From PVC group bacterium (GTDB lineage: Bacteria; Verrucomicrobiota; Kiritimatiellia; CAIKKV01; CAITUY01): a DNA stretch of 64,000 bases. Position 1 is the stretch's first letter; each line of letters opens with the position of its first letter. The position numbers and the translations under genes were made by a program. This document shows, piece by piece, positions 7,299 to 17,987 of this stretch. The stretch covers positions 1-64,000 of the forward strand of contig CAMBRF010000012.1 of assembly GCA_945870225.1 (NCBI GenBank). The letters are read 5' to 3'. The notes under the pieces were generated by a model that was not told where the DNA came from, ran no database searches, and saw only the letters and a list, made by a program, of their open reading frames with translations.

Positions 7299-8645
7299 CT
7301 AGAAAAACGCTATTTTCCGCACCGGCACGATCACCCGGTCACCCGATTCGAGCACAACGTCATTCCGGGGACTGCCTTCGTTCATCAGCTGCTCACCATT
7401 AACCACGAACGTCTTTTCGCGCCCGTCTTTTCCGCGCCGCACAATCTGGATCTTGTCCGCCTTGGCAAACCGCGGTAGCCCGCCGATCTTGAAAAGAAGA
7501 TACATGAGCGTGCAGGGCTCATTCTCGGCGAACTCAATAACCCCGCGCCGGGGTACTTCGCCCAGAAGGATGATCCGTTTCCCCGTGCCGGTCGTCTTGT
7601 TGCCCAGTCCACCAAGCTGTGGTGACTCCGCCGCAAAAACATAAGCGAGATCGTTGTTGCGAAGAAACACGGAAGGAATCTGCAGATCCCCCTTGGCTGA
7701 AACCAGCGAGTAAACCTCCCCTTCAGCCGCCGGCCCAAAAGGAGAACGAAGCCCGCCCCGGATGATTTTAACCCGGTTGCTATCACGATTCCCACGCAAT
7801 CCGCCCGCCCGACGAAGCGCATCGTTGAGCGTGATGGTGGCTCCGGGGCCAATTTTGACCTCACCGGGAACCTCGACATTCCCCATCACCCCAACGGAGT
7901 CATACGAAGCCTTGGCAATCTTGACACTCACCGAGGCGTGGTTCAAATAGCGACCTTCCAAAACATTCTTGAGCACTGCCTCAGCCTGCTGCACCGTCAT
8001 GTCCTGCATGAACACCAACCCCACATAGCCAAAATCAATGGCGGAGGAGTTGTTGACCACATAGCGTCCGTTCAAACTGGGGTCCTCAGTCACTGAAACC
8101 CACAAGACTGAATCCGGTTGAATGGTGGGATCCGAGGGCTTCAGCATCTCCATTCGCCCGACGGATGAATTATTTGTCGCTTGAGCAACCGGGTCCACCT
8201 TAGGCATAACCCCTGCGAGAGGGGTTACAACCGTGTCGGGAGTGGGTTCAGAGGCCAAAGCAACCGGCTCCTGAGCCGCAGCCATGGAGGCGACGGGCGA
8301 AACAACCGATTCGTTCGGCAAATCGGCAGGAGCTACCAACCGTTCAGGGACTGCTACGGATACGGACGGGACCTGATTGGCGGTCGTCGTCCCTGCCGGA
8401 GAAACCGACACAACAACAGGGGGGGAGACGGATAGATCCGGGGCATTTACGCTCGGCCCCGTTTCAGGGGAAAAATCGTCACCACCATTGCTGGACATAG
8501 CTTCGGCGATGATGGAGGCCACATAATCATCCTCACGGGATGTGGCACATCCAAATGACAATAGACAAATGGAAAGAAGCACCAACGCCCGCCACGTCGG
8601 CAAAGCCCCCCCCTTTGCCTTTAACACATGATTTTGTGTCGTCAT
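7299..8645 (-). CDS. Wza-like polysaccharide export lipoprotein
   Basis: An outer-membrane polysaccharide export protein of about 448 residues. The signal peptide ends in lipobox LLSFGC, so it should be lipid-anchored. A Pro/Val/Ala-rich, probably disordered stretch (about residues 45-165) is unusually long for the family. It is followed by the export domain (PDSVLWVSVTEDPSLNGRYVV) and SLBB-type segments (VMGNVEVPGEVKIGPG, IILLGEVPRRGVIEF). No strong ribosome site separates the two candidate starts; 8645 gives a normal signal peptide, while 8708 would add 21 residues. It sits between the exosortase-TPR gene and the Wzc-like kinase, its usual partner. Confidence 0.88.
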   Translation of the reverse strand: MTTQNHVLKAKGGALPTWRALVLLSICLLSFGCATSREDDYVASIIAEAMSSNGGDDFSPETGPSVNAPDLSVSPPVVVSVSPAGTTTANQVPSVSVAVPERLVAPADLPNESVVSPVASMAAAQEPVALASEPTPDTVVTPLAGVMPKVDPVAQATNNSSVGRMEMLKPSDPTIQPDSVLWVSVTEDPSLNGRYVVNNSSAIDFGYVGLVFMQDMTVQQAEAVLKNVLEGRYLNHASVSVKIAKASYDSVGVMGNVEVPGEVKIGPGATITLNDALRRAGGLRGNRDSNRVKIIRGGLRSPFGPAAEGEVYSLVSAKGDLQIPSVFLRNNDLAYVFAAESPQLGGLGNKTTGTGKRIILLGEVPRRGVIEFAENEPCTLMYLLFKIGGLPRFAKADKIQIVRRGKDGREKTFVVNGEQLMNEGSPRNDVVLESGDRVIVPVRKIAFF

Positions 8646-8787
8646 AAGGCAATAAATCCAAAACGAGACAAAAAACCCAAACGCCACCGCATTGGCGTCC
8701 CCACTCATTCAGTCTGTGAGATGTATACCCCTATCTCAGTCTGTCCAATATACGCCAAAAACGAGATTTACGTCAACACTGGATCTT

Positions 8788-11700
8788 TCAGAACCAACCC
8801 TGCTTCTCCCGCTCTCTCGACGTCAGTTCCCCCTGTAATTCCCTCGCGCGGGTATCCATGACGGGAGACCGCTCCGTCGTCTTCATAACGAGATTCAGAC
8901 TCTCGCGCGCTTCCTTGAATTTTCCAAGTTTAATCTGAGTCTCCGCCGCGTTGAGATAAACCTCTATCCAGGCGTAATCTCCTTTTTTAACGCGAGTTAT
9001 GGCTTTTTTCATGTAGACTTCGGCCGCCTTAAAATCCCCCGATCTCAGGTAGATCATAGCGACGGTGTCAAGAATCGCAAAATCCTCGCCACCTTTCCCT
9101 AGAAGATCCGGAACCAGCGCCACCGCCTGTCCGATCGACTCCGGCGCCTGCGCGAGACTGTAGGCCAGGTTATTCAGCACATTAATGTCATCAGGGTACC
9201 GATTGCGAGCCAGACGCAGAATGCTGACGGCTTTGATGGGATTCCCTTCGCACCGGGCAGATTCGGCTGCCAGCATGTACGTCCGCGGACTGGCCCTTTT
9301 CTGGCCTTGTTCACGTGCAATGGCATCCTGAAGCACGCCCATGGCCCGCTCGGTTTGTCCCTGAAGGAAATAAACCTCGCCTAATCGCTCCGCCCAGATG
9401 TTTTCCGATGGATATTCGGCTGCCAACCCCTCCAGAGCGCGAACCACATCTGGATCTTTGCTCCCACCCTTGGTTTTAAGCCCGACAATCAGCTTGTAGA
9501 ACGGCCAGGGTTCCAGGGCCTGCTCGGCACCCACCCGCGCACTCGTTATCGCCCACCCCATGTCCTTGGTCTTGATGGCACACTGAATCCCCAGCACATA
9601 AGCGGGGAGCAACCCCTGCCCATCCTTGATGGCCGCCCGCGCCGCCTGACAGGCCGCCTGAGTCATCTCTTTACGAACCAGAAAATCCCCGGCTCGAACG
9701 AGCGTGGCAGGAGAAACCTGCCGGGTTCGGATCGCCCGGTCGACTACCTGCCCGGCCCATACGGCGCTCTGACCGTTCTGAACACCCCGGACCAGATACG
9801 CCAACCAGATTTCACTGTCACGCGGACACGCCTTGTACGCCGCCTCGGCGATCTTGAAATCGTTACTCAAAATAACATTCAGACGCCATAACAGGCTCCA
9901 GGCAGGCATCAGTTCCAGACTCCGACGCGCCGGAACCATGGCCTCCTGCTGACGACCCTGTCGCATCAAAAGCAGCGTCAACTCATTCAAAGCCAGAGCT
10001 TTTTCACGTTTATCCCGACCAGCTCCCTCCCACAGGGCGGCGTCCGATGATCCTTGTCCGCCACGTGCCGCATACCAATCTGACCGGAGTTGTCTAAACC
10101 TTTTCAGGAACGGGGTTTTCCACGCCGGCAAGGCCGAAGCCTCGCGCGCGTAATCGGCGTCCCGTAGGACATCCCCTCTCCACTCAACCGCCCATTCCGC
10201 CGGGGCCAACAACTGAGTCTGCTTCTTGGGGGCCGGAACATCCGTCAGGTTCTCGACCACCACAACCCTTTGCCCTTCCACCACCCGCCCCGTCGCCATC
10301 AACAGCAACGCCTTCACCACCGCAGGCGGGGGGACACTCAGCCCATTCACCAAAAACAGGGATTCCTCGGGGAACCCGAAATAATTCCACAAGCCCGCCA
10401 TGGCCAGTGCCCATTCGCCCGATTCCGGGAAATCGCGGCGGGCCTCCTCCATGATCCCCATGGCATAAGGCCCGATTTCCAGAGCCATCGCGGCGTTGGC
10501 CTGATCCAGATACACCGTCAGCGACGGATGGCCTTCCCCCCGGATATATTCAGACAATGCCTCAAAGGATAGTTCCACTTCGCCCTGTGCCTTGTAGAGC
10601 GCGGCATGAGCCAGCAGTAAATCGCGGTGCCGCTCAGGACTGGCGCGCTCAAACCCCTTGAGCTTGGCATGCGCCTCATCCCAGCGACCCAATTCCCCCA
10701 GGACCTGGGCATACAGCACCTTCAGGCGACCGTCCAGTTTGTCCGTTTTCTCCACCCTCTCCAGGGAATCCAGACACATGATCAGACGCTTCCAATACCC
10801 CTCGCGCGTCACCACGGAACCCAGTTCGCCCGCCAGGGGGATCCGGGCCCACAACTCCTTCCAAGGCGAAAATCCACGGGTCGCCAGATAGAAAGACCGG
10901 ACATCCACAAGAGGATCCAGCCCCGACTTGGTCATGCCCAGGGCCTCGTGGCGGAACCCAAACCATTTCCGACCATGTTCGGCGGGAATAATCATCAAGG
11001 TGGGATCGTCAGGCTCAACCACTGACATCCGGCAATAGGCCAACCAGCCCAGATCAGGGCGTCCCAGCGCAAACCCGCCTTCCATCGCCATGGCCAGTTC
11101 GGACGCTTTCAACTTCCCGATATTGGCCTTGAATACCGCCTCGAACCGGCCAATCCACTCCGACTCCGGCTGCTCCTTCGCCACCCGGATCAAGGGACCC
11201 ATAAAGATCGAGTCCAGTTCATTCCCTTTCATGGCCCGCCGGAGGACATTGGCCGCTCCCGCAACATCGTTCGCCCGGAGGTGAGCCTCCGCCGCAATAA
11301 CCCCGTACACCGGCAAACTGTAGGGCGTGTCGGAGTCCGACTCCCGGACTGAATCCCATAGATTACGCGAAGCCATATACGGGAAAAGCCGGCGGATCCG
11401 CTCCTGGGTACCCAACCCGCGCGCCGCCTTGACCACATGCCGCGCCACATCGGCCGGCCGGTCCATGATGGCGCTAAACTCGGAGAGAATCATCGCGACC
11501 CCGGGAAATTCCAGGGAGTCAGCCGGGAAACGTTTGATCACCGCACCGACATCGCCCATGCGCTTTAATTCCAGCAGCGCGCGCGCCTCCAGGACCATCT
11601 CCTGCAACGTGAAGGCCGCTACAGGTTTACGCCTGAGTTGTTCGAGGGCCTCTTCGCGTCGGCCCCGGTTCAACAGAATCAAGGCCAGATCGTATTTCAA

Positions 11701-12816
11701 ACCATCATGGTCCGGAGCCAGCTCGAGCGCCGCCCGAACGGTACGCTCCGCATTCGGGAGATCGCGCACCATCATCCCCTCGGCGACCCCGCGCATCAGC
11801 TCGGCCCGATGTGAGGGCTGTAAACGATGGATCAGCACCACACCGCCCACCGCCAGGACAAATAAACCCAAAACGGGCTTCCACCAGTGAAACACCAGGC
11901 GCCAGAACTCAGGCCAGCGCTTTAACTTCTCCTCCGGCTCGCCAATATCATCCCCCGACTCGTAGATGCCCTCTTTCCGTTTCCGCCGCCGCAACGATTG
12001 TCGTATCAGCACCGCATTGAGATGAATCAAGCCTACCGCCAAAATCAGAAAAATCCCCATCGTGTCGTGCAGCACCCGTTCGTTCCATTCGGCGGGGCGA
12101 TCTTTTCCCATCCACACAATACCCGAAATCCGGATGACGTTGAGGATCAAGACCTGCAACATGCCAACCACCAGCATGCCGCCTGTCACAAACCATGGAA
12201 ACCGCATGAGCAGTCCGATGCCCATCCCGCAGAACAGGACCGTCCCCGCCGTTTTCATCCCGCTGCACGCTTCAGGCACCCCGAACACGCGCAACCCGGT
12301 CCGCAAGACAAGGCCGTCACCCCACACCCCCACATTGAAGACATGCAGGACCAACTCGCTCAACTTAACCGATAACCACTGCATTCCCAACTGGAGAGGA
12401 CCGAAAACCTGACTGGGTAGCGGATGAATCCAATAGATAATGAACAGGGCCAGAAACAGATCGCGCCCGTAGCGGCGCGGCAACGACCAGGCCAGGGCGG
12501 CATACAGGACCATCAGCACGCCCAGCCAATCCAACTGATGGATCGGAACCACCAGACCGATCACCACCGCCACGACGCCCATGACGGCCACTGCACCGAG
12601 CGCCCACGCCGTTAAGCCAAAGGACTCATCACGTTCGGTTTTAGCCCGCAGGATTAGTAGCGCCCCGAAAAGAGCCCCCAACACAAATGAAATCACGCCG
12701 CTCTGGCCGGAAGCCAGACGCGGGAGATTCATCGCCCCCCATACCCCCAGAAGAAACAGCGCCGAAAACAGCACCGCCCAACGGGAAGCACGGCTTGCCT
12801 GTAGGTCAGAAGTCAT
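8788..12816 (-). CDS. Exosortase fused to a long TPR domain
   Basis: A protein of about 1342 residues. Residues 1-275 are a polytopic exosortase domain with the catalytic triad: Cys184 in PEACSGMKTAG, Arg229 in LNVIRISGI and His250 in ERVLHDTMG. A further membrane helix (about 312-330) is followed by roughly 1000 residues of helical TPR-like repeats (for example AERTVRAALELAPDHDGLKYDLALILLNRGRREEA, split over several units). Such exosortase loci usually encode a separate TPR lipoprotein (PrsT type), so this looks like a fusion of the two. I chose the ATG at 12816, which overlaps the stop of the upstream beta-barrel gene by 11 bp (coupled); a start at 12900 would overlap far more. Role: cleavage and transfer of sorting-signal proteins during envelope or exopolysaccharide assembly. 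Confidence 0.88.
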   Translation of the reverse strand: MTSDLQASRASRWAVLFSALFLLGVWGAMNLPRLASGQSGVISFVLGALFGALLILRAKTERDESFGLTAWALGAVAVMGVVAVVIGLVVPIHQLDWLGVLMVLYAALAWSLPRRYGRDLFLALFIIYWIHPLPSQVFGPLQLGMQWLSVKLSELVLHVFNVGVWGDGLVLRTGLRVFGVPEACSGMKTAGTVLFCGMGIGLLMRFPWFVTGGMLVVGMLQVLILNVIRISGIVWMGKDRPAEWNERVLHDTMGIFLILAVGLIHLNAVLIRQSLRRRKRKEGIYESGDDIGEPEEKLKRWPEFWRLVFHWWKPVLGLFVLAVGGVVLIHRLQPSHRAELMRGVAEGMMVRDLPNAERTVRAALELAPDHDGLKYDLALILLNRGRREEALEQLRRKPVAAFTLQEMVLEARALLELKRMGDVGAVIKRFPADSLEFPGVAMILSEFSAIMDRPADVARHVVKAARGLGTQERIRRLFPYMASRNLWDSVRESDSDTPYSLPVYGVIAAEAHLRANDVAGAANVLRRAMKGNELDSIFMGPLIRVAKEQPESEWIGRFEAVFKANIGKLKASELAMAMEGGFALGRPDLGWLAYCRMSVVEPDDPTLMIIPAEHGRKWFGFRHEALGMTKSGLDPLVDVRSFYLATRGFSPWKELWARIPLAGELGSVVTREGYWKRLIMCLDSLERVEKTDKLDGRLKVLYAQVLGELGRWDEAHAKLKGFERASPERHRDLLLAHAALYKAQGEVELSFEALSEYIRGEGHPSLTVYLDQANAAMALEIGPYAMGIMEEARRDFPESGEWALAMAGLWNYFGFPEESLFLVNGLSVPPPAVVKALLLMATGRVVEGQRVVVVENLTDVPAPKKQTQLLAPAEWAVEWRGDVLRDADYAREASALPAWKTPFLKRFRQLRSDWYAARGGQGSSDAALWEGAGRDKREKALALNELTLLLMRQGRQQEAMVPARRSLELMPAWSLLWRLNVILSNDFKIAEAAYKACPRDSEIWLAYLVRGVQNGQSAVWAGQVVDRAIRTRQVSPATLVRAGDFLVRKEMTQAACQAARAAIKDGQGLLPAYVLGIQCAIKTKDMGWAITSARVGAEQALEPWPFYKLIVGLKTKGGSKDPDVVRALEGLAAEYPSENIWAERLGEVYFLQGQTERAMGVLQDAIAREQGQKRASPRTYMLAAESARCEGNPIKAVSILRLARNRYPDDINVLNNLAYSLAQAPESIGQAVALVPDLLGKGGEDFAILDTVAMIYLRSGDFKAAEVYMKKAITRVKKGDYAWIEVYLNAAETQIKLGKFKEARESLNLVMKTTERSPVMDTRARELQGELTSREREKQGWF

Positions 12817-14332
12817 AGCGGTAAACCAAGGTCGTTCCCACCGTATCACGGGTGAAAGCCAGCTCCGGAGTATCGCTGATGCGGGCCGTATGGTCGACAT
12901 ACGTATACGCCACCAGGTGCTCCGTCAGTTGGTAGGTCAGACCCGCGTTGCTGGCCCAGGTATCATAGTCGCTCGACAACATCACAACGTCCTCCTCTAG
13001 GTTGCCCGCAGGAGGCGTGTCACTGTACCGCAGGGTATAGGCCGTCGCCAGCGTCAGGGTCAAATTGGGCGATAAAGCCCTTGTGGCGGTGACTTGATTA
13101 ACCCAATCCCGATAGTTCGAGGCCAGACTGAGACGAGTCTCCACGATCTGGCAGGCCGACAGGAACCCCACCGACCACAAATCGTTGGCCCACCTCAGCC
13201 CATAATTGAGGGAATCCACGATCTCGAGCCCGGCCGTGAACCCCGCCCTCTGGCGGCGACTGTACCCGATCGAGTGCTCCGCACGATCCGTAAGCTTGGA
13301 CACCACATCAAACGACCCAATCACACTGTCTGAAGCTCCATTCGTCTCATTGGTCCCCGCATCGCTGAGTTCAGCCATGGAGTAACCCATGGAAGTCTTG
13401 ATCAATGTATTCTCCGTAAGATCCAGGGACAGGAAGCCCAGATAGTCCTGCTGCCGCTGAAACCCACGCCCCTCGGTATAGTCCCGCCAGGTGTAGTCCG
13501 CCCGGCCGCCCCCTGCGGCAACGGGATTCAGTTGCTGCTGGTACGCCAGGGATTGCCGGTAAATCACCGACCGCTGTGAGTCGAAAAAGTCATCCTGCGG
13601 GATCGAATCCGTCCGGCTGACGGCATAGGCCATATTCTTGTCTTTAGCCATCAGCCAGTCCAGATCCAACCCCACCACATTCTGAAAAACGGGATACTTC
13701 CGCCCACTGAGTGAATCCGTGTACCCGCGATCATCCACGTAGTCCACGCGATAGGAGGGGTTGTCATAGACGCGTCCGCGCACAAACGGGGTGAGCTGAA
13801 AATCGGACGAGAGGTTCGCCAGAAATCCATACCCTTCCGAACCCGTATAAACACTAGATTGGCGACCGTTATAAGACCCCTGCCAGGAATCCTTGGTCAT
13901 GCCAAACGTAAAAGCCCCCATCCGCAGGGACGGACCGGGGCCGGCCAGTTCCACCGCAAACTCGTCATCCTCCGTACCCATCGGAAAGTAGCTGTACCGC
14001 AGGTCAAATGAAAAATCGAGATCCATGTATTTACCGATGATCAGGTAATTGCGAAAACCCAGCCGGGACACCGTGGGGAAATCCGAGCCATCCTTGCGAA
14101 GGCGTCCCAGCTTCTCACTGAACAGGTACTCACTACCCTGTCCGCTTGATCGCGTATAGCGATACCCCACGGATTGCTCAAACACCAGATCGGAATAGAA
14201 CGGACCCAGACGCAGGTTCGCGCCTTCCGGCGGCTGCGGCTCACGATAGGCGTCAAAACGAAGCGCCTGGGCGAAAACCGTCGTCCCCAGCACGACTCCC
14301 ATCAGCAGGATAGCAGACCTTATTCCACGCAT
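12806..14332 (-). CDS. Outer-membrane beta-barrel protein of the exopolysaccharide locus
   Basis: About 508 residues with a signal peptide (MRGIRSAILLMGVVLGTTVFAQA) and no further membrane helix. The remainder is built of alternating hydrophobic/polar strands rich in Tyr, Asp and Ser, and ends in TLVYRYDF, a typical C-terminal aromatic of outer-membrane barrels. AGGAGGG lies 7 nt before the ATG at 14332, which decides against the longer frame. It occupies the place of the EpsL-type barrel in exosortase-linked exopolysaccharide clusters. Whether it is a pore, an assembly factor or a surface anchor cannot be told. Confidence 0.8.
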   Translation of the reverse strand: MRGIRSAILLMGVVLGTTVFAQALRFDAYREPQPPEGANLRLGPFYSDLVFEQSVGYRYTRSSGQGSEYLFSEKLGRLRKDGSDFPTVSRLGFRNYLIIGKYMDLDFSFDLRYSYFPMGTEDDEFAVELAGPGPSLRMGAFTFGMTKDSWQGSYNGRQSSVYTGSEGYGFLANLSSDFQLTPFVRGRVYDNPSYRVDYVDDRGYTDSLSGRKYPVFQNVVGLDLDWLMAKDKNMAYAVSRTDSIPQDDFFDSQRSVIYRQSLAYQQQLNPVAAGGGRADYTWRDYTEGRGFQRQQDYLGFLSLDLTENTLIKTSMGYSMAELSDAGTNETNGASDSVIGSFDVVSKLTDRAEHSIGYSRRQRAGFTAGLEIVDSLNYGLRWANDLWSVGFLSACQIVETRLSLASNYRDWVNQVTATRALSPNLTLTLATAYTLRYSDTPPAGNLEEDVVMLSSDYDTWASNAGLTYQLTEHLVAYTYVDHTARISDTPELAFTRDTVGTTLVYRYDF

Positions 14333-14352
14333 GACGTCCCTCCTGATTTCAT

Positions 14353-15486
14353 TCAACTTCCCGCCCTGCTCCCAAATTCGGCGCGCGCCCGTTCCATCAA
14401 GGCCAGAGTCTCCTGCGCCGCGCGCTCCCAGGTGAATCCACGCCCCCACGCCAACCCCGCCGCACGCATACGCCCGTAAAGCGACTCATCCGATAAAAGC
14501 TGATCGATCCGCTGCGCCAGCGCAGGAACATCCCCGTGCGGCACCAGAAACCCGGTCTGACCGTCCACCACGGACTCCCTAAGGCCCGGCGAATCACTGG
14601 CGACCACCACCGTGCCGCAGGCATTGGCCTCCACCACCGACAACCCCCACCCCTCCTTGGGCGATGTGTAGATCAGAACATCCGCCGCCTGCAGGAGTGC
14701 CATCTTCTCCCGGCCCCGCTTCAGCCCGGTGAATTCCACATGGCCCTCAAGCCCCCCTTGCCGGGTGATCTCTTTCAAGGAGTCAAGGTAATCACCCGCC
14801 CCGACGATCTGATACCGTATTTCCGGATATTTCGCCTTCAACCGGTCCACCGCGAGAATGCCCAGTTCAATACCCTTATATTTCTTGATCCGCCCCAAAT
14901 AGAGAATCGTAGGCCGCTCCCGCGGCGGCTTGACCTCGGGCGCACTGTATTCCGCCTGTGTCAACCCGCTGTAAATGACCGCGATCCGATCCGCTGGAAC
15001 TCCGCGGGCGATCAGATCATCACGAGTGCTCTGGGAAAGCACCGAGAACAGGGATTGGCGATACACGCGCGGAACTGCCTGCTCCATCAAGTACACATAG
15101 GCGGCCACCGGCCAGGCGGCTTCCCGAAAAACCGTCGTGCCAAATAAATGAGGAATGATGGCCATCACCGGCACCCGTCGCTCAAACAGGGGCATGTAAA
15201 ACGGAATTTTATCAATGCCTTCAATGATTAGATCGTAATGGTTGGCCTTCAACTCCCGATGGTAGACCCAGGGAACCGCCACATTGAAATACGGCTGATA
15301 GCCGCGGCGGATAAACCGGATCCCGCCGCAGACTTCCTCTGCCGGAGCCTGTCCATGCCGGTTACAGAGATAATCCACCTGGTGCCCGGCCGCCACAATG
15401 CGGCTGAACACCTCCTGAAGAATCACCTCGGCACCACCCGCTTCAGGATGGGACGGATCGCGGTATTCAATCAGCAGGATCTTCAT
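14353..15486 (-). CDS. Glycosyltransferase family 4 (GT-B fold)
   Basis: A 377-residue cytoplasmic transferase with the retaining GT4 pattern. The N-terminal acceptor domain begins MKILLIEYRDPSHPEAGGAE. The C-terminal donor domain starts around TILYLGRIKKYKGIE and carries the diagnostic SPKEGWGLSVVEANACGT (E-x7-E motif) and GLRESVVDGQTGFLV. It likely adds a sugar to the lipid-linked exopolysaccharide repeat unit. It starts 11 bp after the pyrE stop and ends 20 bp before the barrel gene, so it is probably in one transcript with both. Donor sugar unknown. Confidence 0.9.
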   Translation of the reverse strand: MKILLIEYRDPSHPEAGGAEVILQEVFSRIVAAGHQVDYLCNRHGQAPAEEVCGGIRFIRRGYQPYFNVAVPWVYHRELKANHYDLIIEGIDKIPFYMPLFERRVPVMAIIPHLFGTTVFREAAWPVAAYVYLMEQAVPRVYRQSLFSVLSQSTRDDLIARGVPADRIAVIYSGLTQAEYSAPEVKPPRERPTILYLGRIKKYKGIELGILAVDRLKAKYPEIRYQIVGAGDYLDSLKEITRQGGLEGHVEFTGLKRGREKMALLQAADVLIYTSPKEGWGLSVVEANACGTVVVASDSPGLRESVVDGQTGFLVPHGDVPALAQRIDQLLSDESLYGRMRAAGLAWGRGFTWERAAQETLALMERARAEFGSRAGS

Positions 15487-15497
15487 GTTATCTCAAT

Positions 15498-16073
15498 TCA
15501 CGAACCCGGATGCTCGACCGATACCCCCTTGGCGCACAACGGACACGCGGCCGGCTCAAACGTAACCGGCGTCAGCCTCAGTAAACTCACCGTGGGCGAC
15601 TTGAACGCGGCCTTCCCGCCACTGCGATCCACCAGCACCGCCACCGCCGCCACCCGGCCCCCGCGCCCCTCTATGATGTCGATCGTCTCCTGGACCCGGC
15701 CGCCGCGCGTGATCACATCCTCGGCCACGACATACGACGCGCCCTTCGGAATGTCAAAGCCCCGGCGCAACACCAGGGCACCATCCTGCTTCTCGGCAAA
15801 AATCGAAACCACATCCAGCGCCTTGGCCACCTCGTGCCCGACAAACAGCCCGCCCATGGCGGGAGCAATCACCCCGTCCACGCGCAGTCCCGGCACGTCG
15901 CGCCTCAGCTTCGCGACCAGCGCCTCACACAGGCGCGCGGCAATGCGCGGATGCTGAAGCACCTTGGCGCACTGAAAGAACTGATCACTGTGCAGCCCGG
16001 AGCGGAGCTCGAAATGCCCATTCAAAAGCGCCTTGGTATCCAGAAAAACCTGAAGAACATCCTGATCTGTCAT
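15498..16073 (-). CDS. pyrE: Orotate phosphoribosyltransferase
   Basis: A 191-residue enzyme of pyrimidine synthesis that joins orotate to PRPP to give OMP. The PRPP-binding motif VVAEDVITRGGR is clear, preceded by SGLHSDQFFQCAKVLQ and DGVIAPAMGGLFVGHEVA. The C-terminal half contains CPLCAKG, a two-cysteine knuckle present in a subset of bacterial PyrE proteins. GGGAAGGG precedes the ATG at 16073. It heads the minus-strand locus and may be co-transcribed with the exopolysaccharide genes, a link with UDP-sugar supply that is only inference. Confidence 0.93.
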   Translation of the reverse strand: MTDQDVLQVFLDTKALLNGHFELRSGLHSDQFFQCAKVLQHPRIAARLCEALVAKLRRDVPGLRVDGVIAPAMGGLFVGHEVAKALDVVSIFAEKQDGALVLRRGFDIPKGASYVVAEDVITRGGRVQETIDIIEGRGGRVAAVAVLVDRSGGKAAFKSPTVSLLRLTPVTFEPAACPLCAKGVSVEHPGS

Positions 16074-16234
16074 AATCCCTTCCCCACGCCGGTTGTCACG
16101 GTAAGATTTGAGCTTTAATTCTGCGCCAGAACCCCCAAGAGGTCAAGTCAAAGACCAGCTCCCGTCAGGGCAGACGCATCTTAATGCTCGAATTTCGACC
16201 GTGTCGACTCAATCTGAAGGCGGAGATTTGGAGT

Positions 16235-16278
16235 GCGGAGGCTTGACGCCGCTTTCCTAAGGCCTGGCTTGACAGGCC
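16235..16278 (+). repeat. GCTTGA-loop hairpin pair
   Basis: Two short hairpins share the hexaloop GCTTGA: GCGGAG-loop-CGCCGC (16235-16252, one mismatch) and GGCCTG-loop-CAGGCC (16261-16278, perfect). A three-hairpin relative lies at 35541-35634. The divergent gap 16074-16400 contains this element and an AT-rich stretch before comM, but no gene. Confidence 0.75.
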
Positions 16279-16356
16279 GACAGCCTGGATCGCTTCAGCC
16301 TTGGCGTCCCGATGGGCCACCAAGACCCCGTTAAATACCTCTGGCTAACAGAATGT

Positions 16357-16385
16357 TTATTAGCTATATTAAAGATCGTTATAAC
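16357..16385 (+). promoter_or_regulatory. Possible sigma-70-type promoter of comM
   Basis: TTATTA at 16357-16362 and TATAAC at 16380-16385 are separated by 17 bp, in the only AT-rich stretch of the gap. The leader would be about 10 nt and lacks a Shine-Dalgarno site, so the call is weak. Confidence 0.25.
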
Positions 16386-16400
16386 TTCTGAACGCAAACC

Positions 16401-17936
<1,536 letters not shown>

Positions 17937-17987
17937 ACGGTGAACGGGCTGCGTGTTAGAGTGACGTCCAACCAGAAAGAGGACATC

